Source: an uncultured Hungatella sp.
GTDB taxonomy: Bacteria; Bacillota; Clostridia; Lachnospirales; Lachnospiraceae
Direction of reading: 5' to 3'
Assembly: GCA_959018155.1 (NCBI GenBank)
Contig: CAUEKH010000127.1
Location: 1-6,988 of the forward strand
DNA length: 6,988 bases
Positions 1 to 6,050 of the stretch are shown piece after piece. Under the pieces are notes generated by a model. It did not search any database, was not told where the DNA came from, and saw only the letters and a list, made by a program, of their open reading frames with translations. The stretch's first letter is position 1. Every line of letters starts with the position of its first letter. The translations under genes and the position numbers were made by a program.

Positions 1-945
1 GAGGGCATCCGTGTCCTTTGCCCGATCGAGACGATGTCCGATGACTTTTCCATGGCAATTTCCGGCATTCCTTCCATGGTCAATGATTTCACCTCCGGAC
101 AGTTTATGGAAACCCATTACCACACTCAGTTTGATAATGATGAATACTACAACGAGGCGGTTTACCGGTTCCACCACAGGCTGTACGGCCTGCTTATTCT
201 GGCCTTCGACCGCCTGGCCGTGGCGCCCTTTGATTTTGAACGGCTGTTTCTGGAGCTGGATGGCAGCCTCGATATGGATTATTCCAGAAAAGACGGGGCC
301 AGGGGAGAGGCGCTTCAGAAGCTGGTCAAAGAGGCCGCCGGACTGGGAAAAGACGTGTACCGCCAGGTTAAGAGTATCAACGCAGAGTACAGAAAGCTGC
401 TGGATAATGGAGACCGGGAAGAGGCCAGACAGCTCAGAGAACGGTGGCGCAGGCTGGAGACTGTCCTGTATTCGGTATTCCATAAGGCGCAGGACAGCTT
501 TGTGAGGCTGGACTGGCACGATGAGGTGCTGTTCCCCCACGAGGCGGTCAGAGGGAATTTAAAGCGTGTGCGGCAGGCTCTCTCCCGTCTGGAAAAAGGG
601 GAGATCCGCGGCGCTTTGGAGGCCATCTATGAGATTGACAATAACCGCTACGCCTTCCAGTTTGATAAAGAGGTATTCTGCCATTTTACAGACTATGTGA
701 TGAGCCAGGAGGCCGGCAGGCTGCAGTGGGGCGCGGGCCGGATCATTCATCACGAGAATCTCTTCGACCTCGTTCAGATGCTGAGGAAAAAAGCGGGGGA
801 GGAAAATCCCGGGGTGGAGGAAGAACTGGCTATTCTGCGCCGGGTAGAAGAGAACCAGAAAAAATGCTATCTTGATGACATTGAATACATGATTCACGCA
901 ATTGAGAAAATAATACAAAGTTTAAAGGAGATAAAAGAGGTTTAG
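1..945 (+). CDS. M28-family zinc peptidase, C-terminal part (5' end outside window)
   Basis: The reading frame is open from base 1, so the ATG at 34 is internal and the gene begins left of the window; 314 residues are visible. The first ~60 residues match the end of the M28 catalytic domain of the glutamate-carboxypeptidase-II-like group: an SDDFS segment, then GIPSM, then ETHYHTQFDN. His41 of the fragment (codon 121-123), in the HYHTQFD motif, is probably the last zinc ligand; the other ligands and the catalytic Glu lie upstream. The remaining ~240 residues are helical and charged and sit where related enzymes carry a C-terminal helical (dimerisation-like) domain. The expected role is removal of residues from peptide ends, probably in the cytosol or at the cell surface; no N-terminus is visible to decide. 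The stop is 4 bases before the acetyltransferase gene, suggesting one transcript. Family is confident, substrate unknown. Confidence 0.82.
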   Translation, partial: EGIRVLCPIETMSDDFSMAISGIPSMVNDFTSGQFMETHYHTQFDNDEYYNEAVYRFHHRLYGLLILAFDRLAVAPFDFERLFLELDGSLDMDYSRKDGARGEALQKLVKEAAGLGKDVYRQVKSINAEYRKLLDNGDREEARQLRERWRRLETVLYSVFHKAQDSFVRLDWHDEVLFPHEAVRGNLKRVRQALSRLEKGEIRGALEAIYEIDNNRYAFQFDKEVFCHFTDYVMSQEAGRLQWGAGRIIHHENLFDLVQMLRKKAGEENPGVEEELAILRRVEENQKKCYLDDIEYMIHAIEKIIQSLKEIKEV

Positions 946-949
946 CACC

Positions 950-1585
950 ATGGAGAGCGATAAACTTTACCGAGTGAAAAAAGATGATGTGGAGAAACTG
1001 AGAGATCTGCTTACCGCCTGCTTTGCAGAGGATCCGCTTTACTGTAAGCTGATTCCCGATGAGGAGACGAGGCAGCGGCTGATGCCGGAACTGTTCGAGT
1101 GTGATATGGAAGAATTCTTTGAGACGTGTGAAATCTACGCGGACAGTCCCGATTTAAACGGAATCATTGTGGTGGATGATGAATCAGAACCCTATAGCCC
1201 TCTTCACTACTATCTGGCAGAGGCCCATGCCTCCTTAAAAACCGATGGCTATTTGATCAAAGAAGACCCGTCGCTTAAGACATTCTGGAACTTTGTGCTT
1301 GGACGCGATTACTTAAATTCCAGATGGACCGACCAGCTCCACCAGAATGAGCGGTTACATATTATCTACCTGGCCGTGCGGCCGGAAATGCAGCACCACG
1401 GAATCTCGGCAGTCTTGCTCGGCGAGGCCATTGAATATGCGAAGGCCCACAGGCAGATGATTTCACTGGAAACCCATAATGAAAAAAATGTGGCGTTTTA
1501 CCAGCACTTTGGATTCAAGATATTCGGGGTGGTGGAGAAGCATTTTGACTTGAAGCAGTACTGTATGATTCGGGAAGTTCAGTGA
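950..1585 (+). CDS. GNAT-family N-acetyltransferase
   Basis: This 211-residue protein has the GNAT fold signature in its C-terminal half. A beta strand (LHIIYLAVRPEM, ~136-147) leads into the acetyl-CoA pyrophosphate-binding loop QHHGISAVLL (~148-157), followed by a helix, the ISLETHNEKNVAFYQHFGF block (~171-189) and a last strand. The N-terminal ~130 residues are acidic and rich in aromatics, and carry the less conserved acceptor side. Proteins of this type transfer an acetyl group from acetyl-CoA to an amine; the acceptor cannot be read from the sequence. The ATG is preceded by AGAGG (936-940) at about 9 bases, with a further AAGGAG at 925-930. It starts 4 bases after the peptidase stop, so the two are probably co-transcribed and perhaps translationally coupled. 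No clear terminator follows, so some read-through into the next unit is possible. Confidence 0.86.
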   Translation: MESDKLYRVKKDDVEKLRDLLTACFAEDPLYCKLIPDEETRQRLMPELFECDMEEFFETCEIYADSPDLNGIIVVDDESEPYSPLHYYLAEAHASLKTDGYLIKEDPSLKTFWNFVLGRDYLNSRWTDQLHQNERLHIIYLAVRPEMQHHGISAVLLGEAIEYAKAHRQMISLETHNEKNVAFYQHFGFKIFGVVEKHFDLKQYCMIREVQ

Positions 1586-1636
1586 ATGCAGCGTGAACAG
1601 GAACCATGCAGCTGTGTGTAAGCAGTAAAAAAGGAA

Positions 1637-1665
1637 TTACATATCAGCCCTTTTTGTGATATAAT
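1637..1665 (+). promoter_or_regulatory. Sigma-A-type promoter with extended -10 for the DUF1538/P-II unit
   Basis: A -35 element TTACAT (1637-1642) is followed, after exactly 17 bp, by a perfect TATAAT (1660-1665) with the extended -10 TG at 1657-1658 (TGATATAAT). Transcription should begin near 1672, giving a short leader of about 32 bases before the TTG start at 1704. The -10 sits inside the left arm of the inverted repeat described separately, so a protein bound to that repeat would be expected to block or remodel RNA polymerase binding. Visible by inspection; not experimentally shown. Confidence 0.75.
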
Positions 1666-1693
1666 GGTAAAAAATTATATCAGAAAGGGCTGA
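1644..1693. repeat. 50-bp imperfect inverted repeat spanning promoter and leader (probable operator)
   Basis: The inner arms TGATATAAT (1657-1665) and ATTATATCA (1674-1682) are perfect inverted copies separated by 8 bp. The outer arms TCAGCCCTTT (1644-1653) and AAAGGGCTGA (1684-1693) are also perfect copies. Only TTG on the left versus a single G on the right breaks the symmetry, giving 19 matching pairs in all. The left arm contains the -10 box; the right arm runs to the edge of the ribosome binding site GAGGT (1692-1696). Since the left arm lies before the predicted start of transcription, the repeat is more likely a DNA operator than an RNA hairpin in the main transcript. It has no T-run after either arm, so it is not an intrinsic terminator. 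Confidence 0.72.
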
Positions 1694-1703
1694 GGTTTAT
1701 CTA

Positions 1704-3242
1704 TTGAAAAACTCCTGGTTAAAACTAAGAGAGAAGCTTACTGAAGCACTGAATTCCGTATTGCCGATTATTGGAATCGTCATGTTCCTGTGTTTTACCA
1801 TAGCTCCCGTCTCATCAAGCATCCTGCTCTGTTTCCTGATGGGCGCGGCGATGATTGTGATAGGCACCATGTTTTTCACACTGGGCGCGGAAATCAGCAT
1901 GACCCCTATGGGGGAACGTTTAGGCACGGCGATTACGAAGAGTAAAAGCCTGTTCCTCATCATTGTACTCGGGTTTATCCTGGGATTTATTATCACCATC
2001 TCAGAACCGGATTTGCAGGTGCTGGCCCAGCAGGTTCCATCAATACCGAACGTGACGCTGATCCTCTCCGTGGCTGCCGGTGTCGGCGCATTTCTCATAA
2101 TTGCGCTGCTGCGTATGCTTTTTGGTATACCGCTTCCCCACATGCTTGTGGTGTTCTACATCTTTGTGTTTGTGCTGACATTTTTTGTCCCATCGGGCTT
2201 TTTGGCGGTAGCCTTTGATTCCGGCGGTGTGACGACAGGCCCGATGACCGTGCCGTTTATCATGGCCTTCGGTATCGGTATTTCCGCTGTCCGTAATGAC
2301 CGCCATGCGTCTGATGACAGCTTTGGCTTAGTCGCCCTCTGTTCGATTGGGCCGGTTCTTGCAGTACTTATTCTTGGAATGATTTACAGGCCCGGTGAGA
2401 GTGCCTTCATTCCGCCTTTTCTTCCGGAAATCAGCGATTCCGTAGAATTATGGAAGCTGTTCCGCGTTGGTCTGCCTGACTATTTAAAAGAAATAGCCGT
2501 TTCACTTTTCCCTATTATTCTGTTTTTCGGGTTATTTCAGATAACAGTATTAAAAATTACAAAAAGAAACCTAAAGAAGATCATTGTAGGCCTGATTTAT
2601 ACATATATTGGTCTTGTATTATTCCTGACCGGCGCCAATGTGGGCTTTATGCCGGCCGGCAATTACCTCGGCCAGGTGATAGCGTCGCTCGATTACAACT
2701 GGATCATTGTCCTCCTTGGAATGGTGATCGGATTTTTCATCGTCAGGGCTGAGCCGGCTGTCTATGTTTTAAATAAGCAGGTGGAGGAGATTACCGATGG
2801 CGCGATTCCGGCGAAGGCCATGAGTATCAGCTTATCGATCGGTGTAGCTGTCTCGATCGGGATTGCCATGCTTCGGGTCCTGACCGGGATTTCGATTCTG
2901 TGGTTCCTCATTCCCGGATATGCGATTGCTCTTGGGCTCTCATTTTTCGTGCCGAAGATATTTACAGCCATTGCCTTCGACTCCGGCGGGGTGGCTTCAG
3001 GGCCGATGACTGCCACATTTCTCCTTCCCTTTGCGCAGGGCGCCTGCATCGCTGTGGGAGGAAATATGGTGACGGACGCGTTTGGAGTGGTAGCCATGGT
3101 GGCTATGACGCCGCTGATCACCATACAGCTGCTCGGAATGATTTATCAGCTTCAGAAGAAGCGCGCGCAGGAAGCGATTACCCGTCCGGAACCGGTATCG
3201 GCCTTCGATATGCTTGGTGACGACGCGATCATTGAACTGTAA
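1704..3242 (+). CDS. DUF1538-family duplicated integral membrane protein (putative transporter)
   Basis: This 512-residue, very hydrophobic protein consists of two homologous halves offset by about 250 residues. Paired segments are FTLGAEISMTPMG (58-70) with FLTGANVGFMPAG (307-319), ISEPDLQVLAQQV (99-111) with RAEPAVYVLNKQV (348-360), AFDSGGVTTGPMT (170-182) with AFDSGGVASGPMT (424-436), and DDSFGLVAL (204-212) with TDAFGVVAM (457-465), each closed by LGMIY. Conserved Glu, Asp, Ser and Gly within membrane segments, in duplicated form, resemble an inverted- or tandem-repeat transporter, but the family has no established substrate that I can name. There are roughly 12 or more membrane segments and a short cytosolic acidic tail. 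TTG is chosen as start: no ATG lies in frame between the upstream stop at 1668-1670 and Met27, and GAGGT (1692-1696) sits 7 bases before it. The next gene follows after 26 bases. Family assignment is strong; transport is inferred. Confidence 0.85.
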   Translation: MKNSWLKLREKLTEALNSVLPIIGIVMFLCFTIAPVSSSILLCFLMGAAMIVIGTMFFTLGAEISMTPMGERLGTAITKSKSLFLIIVLGFILGFIITISEPDLQVLAQQVPSIPNVTLILSVAAGVGAFLIIALLRMLFGIPLPHMLVVFYIFVFVLTFFVPSGFLAVAFDSGGVTTGPMTVPFIMAFGIGISAVRNDRHASDDSFGLVALCSIGPVLAVLILGMIYRPGESAFIPPFLPEISDSVELWKLFRVGLPDYLKEIAVSLFPIILFFGLFQITVLKITKRNLKKIIVGLIYTYIGLVLFLTGANVGFMPAGNYLGQVIASLDYNWIIVLLGMVIGFFIVRAEPAVYVLNKQVEEITDGAIPAKAMSISLSIGVAVSIGIAMLRVLTGISILWFLIPGYAIALGLSFFVPKIFTAIAFDSGGVASGPMTATFLLPFAQGACIAVGGNMVTDAFGVVAMVAMTPLITIQLLGMIYQLQKKRAQEAITRPEPVSAFDMLGDDAIIEL

Positions 3243-3268
3243 ATGATTTCCGGAGAAAGGATGACACG

Positions 3269-3964
3269 ATGAGCGAATTGTATTTGATGGTTACAATCAC
3301 GGAGAGAAGTTCCATAAAAAAATTCAGTACATTGTATAACCGTCACGGTGTGGACGTGAACTTCATTACAGTGGGAAATGGTACGGCCGTGAGCGCGGCC
3401 CTGGATTATCTGGGGCTGGAGGAGACAGAAAAAGCCGTGATCCTGTCGGTGGTGACGGGAAATGTATGGAAAGAAGTGAAGACTGATTTACAAAACAGGC
3501 TGAAAATTGATGTGCCTGGCACAGGAGTCGCCTTTATCATTCCGCTCAGCAGCATAGGCGGCAAGAAGCCCCTGCTTTTCCTGACGGAAAACCAGAATTT
3601 CGTGAAAGGGGAGGAAAGCTCATTGAAAGATACAAAATATGAACTTCTGGTGGTGATTGCCAACCAGGGATATACCAATATGATTATGGATGCGGCCAGA
3701 GAAGGGGGGCAGGTCGGCGGAACCGTAATCCATGCAAAGGGAACCGGTATGGAGAAGGCGGAGCAGTATCTCGGCGTTTCGCTGGTGGCGGAGAAGGAGA
3801 TGGTCTTTATCGTAGTGAAAAGTGAGATTAAGAACCAGATCATGAAAGCCATCATGGAGAAGGCGGGAGTGGAGAGCAGAGCGAGATCCATTGTTTTCTC
3901 CCTTCCGGTAACGGGTACGGCGGGGATGAGACTGATGGAAGAGGCAGACGGGGAGACGGAATAA
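3269..3964 (+). CDS. Tandem P-II-like signalling protein (two fused P-II domains)
   Basis: This 231-residue soluble protein contains two P-II-like ferredoxin-fold modules, residues ~1-98 and ~122-221, joined by a polar linker. The modules align with each other: DYLGLEETEKAVILSVV (46-62) with QYLGVSLVAEKEMVFIVV (166-183), and VAFIIPLSSIGG (87-98) with IVFSLPVTGTAGM (208-220). A typical P-II protein is a ~112-residue trimer that binds ATP/ADP and 2-oxoglutarate and regulates transporters or nitrogen enzymes. Here the loop in the T-loop position is several residues shorter, the uridylylated YRGAEY motif is absent and the B-loop TGxxGDGK is not recognisable, so ligand and modification are probably different. 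The start has GGAG/AAAGGA (3252-3261) about 7 bases upstream. It lies 26 bases after the DUF1538 gene and is followed by a terminator, so the pair forms a dedicated unit. It probably gates or senses the state of that membrane protein (inference). Confidence 0.8.
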   Translation: MSELYLMVTITERSSIKKFSTLYNRHGVDVNFITVGNGTAVSAALDYLGLEETEKAVILSVVTGNVWKEVKTDLQNRLKIDVPGTGVAFIIPLSSIGGKKPLLFLTENQNFVKGEESSLKDTKYELLVVIANQGYTNMIMDAAREGGQVGGTVIHAKGTGMEKAEQYLGVSLVAEKEMVFIVVKSEIKNQIMKAIMEKAGVESRARSIVFSLPVTGTAGMRLMEEADGETE

Positions 3965-3982
3965 AGAGTACTTTTACGGAGT

Positions 3983-4028
3983 AAGGCCGGTATCTGGCAA
4001 ATGGTATTTGTTGGATTCCGGCCTTTTT
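3983..4028 (+). terminator. Intrinsic terminator after the DUF1538/P-II unit
   Basis: AAGGCCGG (3983-3990) pairs perfectly with CCGGCCTT (4018-4025) and runs directly into a T-run (4024-4028). The stem continues inward past one T-T mismatch with ATC/GAT pairs, and the apex contains a further small hairpin CAAAT-GGT-ATTTG. It lies 19 bases after the P-II stop codon, closing that transcript and separating it from the PTS operon. Confidence 0.88.
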
Positions 4029-4266
4029 GTCCGTCCGGGGCCTGTTTCCATTTTGAAAAAGAAATTGTGCATTTTATACAAAAACAGATGTCTTATTTTT
4101 ACACCTGAATCAAATTGCATAAACCACAAAACGAAATGTGAAATTAATTGCAAAAACAATCAAAATAATTGACTAAATTTCAAAGGTGTCTTATGATACA
4201 GATAACACGCGTGAGGTAAAAATGAACGGAAAATAAAAAGAATTTTGTGAATTGAAGGGGAAGCAT
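4029..4266 (+). promoter_or_regulatory. AT-rich control region upstream of the PTS operon
   Basis: This non-coding stretch holds no convincing gene. It contains the main promoter (separate entry), a possible second weaker promoter with TTGAAA (4053-4058) and TATACA (4075-4080) at 16 bp, and a dyad TTGT-9-ACAA (4065-4081) over that weaker -10. It also has related elements AATTGCATAAAC (4113-4124), AATTGCAAAAAC (4146-4157) and AATTGACTAAAT (4167-4178), and a palindrome CACGCGTG (4206-4213) just after the predicted transcription start. These are plausible sites for the SorC-family regulator encoded downstream, but no known consensus was matched. Confidence 0.5.
4169..4197 (+). promoter_or_regulatory. 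Sigma-A-type promoter of the PTS operon
   Basis: A -35 element TTGACT (4169-4174) and a -10 element TATGAT (4192-4197) are separated by 17 bp, both close to consensus. The predicted start is near 4204, giving a leader of about 63 bases before the EIIC start codon. The -35 box overlaps the third AATTG-type element (4167-4178), so a regulator bound there would compete with polymerase. Confidence 0.75.
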
Positions 4267-5706
4267 ATGAACGTAATAACAAACATATGGAATGTGGTAT
4301 TTAATAATGTATTGTCACAGCCGGCCATATTCATTGGCCTGATTGTAGTACTCGGCTATGCGCTTTTAAAAAGAAAGTGGTATGAAATCCTTGCAGGCTT
4401 TATCCGCACTGTTGTCGGATATATGATTTTACAGGCAGGAGCCGGCCTTTTAAAGAACACGGTTACACCGCTGTTAAACGGCATTCAGCAGAAGTGGTCC
4501 ATCGAAGCGGTAGTCATTGATCCGAACTTCGGTTTTACAGCGGCCAACAGCGCGCTGGAAAGTATCGGAATCACAACATCATTTGCCATGGTGACACTGT
4601 TAATCGCATTTATCTGGAACATCGGCCTTGTATTTTTCCGTAAGTACACAAAGGTTCGTACCTTATTTACGACGGGCCATATCATGGTGAAGCAGTCTGC
4701 AGTAGCGACCTGGATCGTATTCCTTCTGATTCCGGGACTTCGCAATATGGGCGGAATCGTTCTGATTGGACTTTTGATTGGTACATACTGGTCCGTATTC
4801 TCCAACCTGACAGTCGAGGCGACTCAGGAACTGACAGAAGGCGCCGGTTTCGCGGTTGGACATCAGCAGATGTTAGGCGTATGGTTTGCTTATAAGTTTG
4901 GCGGCCTTTTCAAAGGAAAAAAGAACGAGGGCGAAGAAAGCAAAGAATTACATCTTGGCGGAGCCATGAAGATTCTCGACGACTACGTTGTTTCCACAAC
5001 ACTGCTCATGCTTCTCTTCTTCGGCGTTATCATGATTATTATTGGGCCGGATTTACTCCGTGAACTCGATGCGGGGAATTTTGCGAAGGGGCTTTCCTTC
5101 CCGGTTTACATTTTCCAGCGCTGTGCATCATTTGCAGTTGATCTGGTAATCTTAAGAACCGGTATCCGTATGTTCGTTGGTGAAATGGTAGAGTCCTTCA
5201 ATGGTATTTCCAGTTCTATCTTAAAGGGATCCTTACCGGCAGTTGACTGTGCCGCTACTTATTCCTTCGGCGATCCGAACGCAGTAACACTTGGTTTCTT
5301 ATTTGGTGCGGTAGGTCAGATTATCGCAATCGCGGGCCTCTTAATTTTTAAGTCCCCGCTGATGATTATTCCGGGATTCGTTCCGCTGTTCTATGATAAC
5401 GCGACTATCGGTTTATACGCCAATATGAAGGGCGGCTTAAAGGCGCTGATTGCATGTTGCGTCGGTTCCGGTGTCCTTCAGGTACTGGGCAGCGCGGTTG
5501 GTATTATTCTGTTCAAGATGGCGCCATTTGGCGGATACGTTGGAAACCTGGACTGGGCGACACTGTGGCCTGTCATGGGTCTTGTCATTAAGTATTTAAC
5601 GGTTCCGGGAATCGTACTCTGCATTATCGGTATGTTAATTATTCCCCAGATTCAGTATCGCAACAATAAAAAAGAGTATTTCAGCCTCGGTCTTGATGAG
5701 GAATAG
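4267..5706 (+). CDS. ulaA: PTS ascorbate-type (UlaA/SgaT) permease, EIIC subunit
   Basis: This 479-residue membrane protein matches the UlaA/SgaT family along its whole length, close to the usual 460-480 residues. Landmarks are the N-terminal LQAGAGLL (55-62), FTTGHIMVKQSA (134-145), the substrate-site GHQQ (198-201) after EGAGFAV, RMFVGEMVESFNGIS (301-315), DCAATYSFGDPNAV (327-340) and IPGFVPLFYDNATIG (368-382). It should form an ~11-segment dimer that carries the substrate across the membrane while EIIB phosphorylates it. The family is named for L-ascorbate, but members in Firmicutes may move other compounds, so the substrate is inferred only. ATG 4267 is preferred over the in-frame TTG at 4252: the strong AAGGGG (4255-4260) lies 6 bases before this ATG, and the TTG has no good site of its own. 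It is the first gene of the operon; EIIB follows after 14 bases. Confidence 0.9.
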   Translation: MNVITNIWNVVFNNVLSQPAIFIGLIVVLGYALLKRKWYEILAGFIRTVVGYMILQAGAGLLKNTVTPLLNGIQQKWSIEAVVIDPNFGFTAANSALESIGITTSFAMVTLLIAFIWNIGLVFFRKYTKVRTLFTTGHIMVKQSAVATWIVFLLIPGLRNMGGIVLIGLLIGTYWSVFSNLTVEATQELTEGAGFAVGHQQMLGVWFAYKFGGLFKGKKNEGEESKELHLGGAMKILDDYVVSTTLLMLLFFGVIMIIIGPDLLRELDAGNFAKGLSFPVYIFQRCASFAVDLVILRTGIRMFVGEMVESFNGISSSILKGSLPAVDCAATYSFGDPNAVTLGFLFGAVGQIIAIAGLLIFKSPLMIIPGFVPLFYDNATIGLYANMKGGLKALIACCVGSGVLQVLGSAVGIILFKMAPFGGYVGNLDWATLWPVMGLVIKYLTVPGIVLCIIGMLIIPQIQYRNNKKEYFSLGLDEE

Positions 5707-5720
5707 AAAGGAGCATCATT

Positions 5721-6008
5721 ATGATTAAAGTATTAGTAGCATGTGGATGTGGAATGGGAAGTTCTCAGCTGATTAAAATGAACTGTTCTAACGTTTTGAA
5801 GAAAATGGGCGTGGAGCACACGGTATACCATACGAGTATTGACGAGGCAAAGTCCATCGCTCACGACTACGACCTGATTGTGGTCGGAGAGAACTTTGTT
5901 AAAAGCTTTAAGGTAAAAGAAGGCACTACAATTGTAGGTTTAAAGAACCTGATGAATAAGAAGGAACTGGAAACAAAGCTTCAGGAATGCGGTATCGCTG
6001 ATAAATAA
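5721..6008 (+). CDS. ulaB: PTS ascorbate-type EIIB phosphocarrier
   Basis: This 95-residue cytosolic protein is of the lactose/ascorbate EIIB type. It opens with a beta strand (IKVLVA) and the phosphate-binding loop CGCGMGSS (8-15). Cys8 aligns with the cysteine that UlaB-like proteins phosphorylate; Cys10 is an extra nearby cysteine. The rest follows the expected alternating fold, with YDLIVVGENFV (~55-65) and TTIVGLKNLMNKKEL (~74-88). It accepts phosphate from EIIA and passes it to the substrate bound to EIIC. AAAGGAG (5707-5713) is 7 bases before the ATG and the gene starts 14 bases after the EIIC stop, so the two are co-translated in one operon. No EIIA gene or domain is present nearby within the window. 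Confidence 0.92.
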   Translation: MIKVLVACGCGMGSSQLIKMNCSNVLKKMGVEHTVYHTSIDEAKSIAHDYDLIVVGENFVKSFKVKEGTTIVGLKNLMNKKELETKLQECGIADK

Positions 6009-6023
6009 CAGAAGCAGGATTTC

Positions 6024-6050
6024 ATGAGAGGAGGCCAAAGAAAAACATGA
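6024..6050 (+). other. Possible 8-codon leader ORF overlapping the regulator start
   Basis: ATG 6024 opens an 8-codon frame (MRGGQRKT) that covers the regulator's AGGAGG and ends in TGA overlapping the regulator's ATG as ATGA (6047-6050). A weak AGGA (6016-6019) lies before it. It could couple translation of the regulator to EIIB, which would offset the long 12-base spacing, but an overlap this short can arise by chance. Confidence 0.25.

Noticed and set aside
11..505. Long open frame overlapping the M28 peptidase fragment
   Set aside because: Its translation is low-complexity, rich in Arg, Ser, Trp and Thr, with no family resemblance. It is a shadow of the frame-1 peptidase, whose product has clear M28 motifs.
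1644..1693. Inverted repeat as an intrinsic terminator for the acetyltransferase gene
   Set aside because: Neither arm is followed by a T-run on either strand, and a near-perfect -10 box sits within it.
1697..2143. Minus-strand open frames opposite the DUF1538 gene (also 2040-2306 and 2762-3124)
   Set aside because: They mirror the hydrophobic coding strand, have no credible ribosome binding sites and give compositionally odd proteins.
3974..4159. Minus-strand 61-codon ORF between the P-II gene and the PTS operon
   Set aside because: It runs through the terminator and AT-rich promoter region, has no recognisable protein features and no clear ribosome binding site.
4130..4165. Catabolite-repression (cre) or CRP-like site upstream of the PTS promoter
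   Set aside because: Only a TGTGA half-site is visible at about 4137, and no stretch fits the central CG of the cre consensus.
4222..4236. Four-codon mini-ORF (MNGK) in the PTS leader with GAGGT upstream
   Set aside because: Spacing to the ATG is only about 4 bases, and the peptide has no regulatory codon run or attenuator hairpin after it.
4252..4266. TTG at 4252 as the start of the EIIC gene
   Set aside because: The strong AAGGGG lies downstream of this TTG and is correctly placed for ATG 4267, which also matches the usual N-terminus of UlaA proteins.
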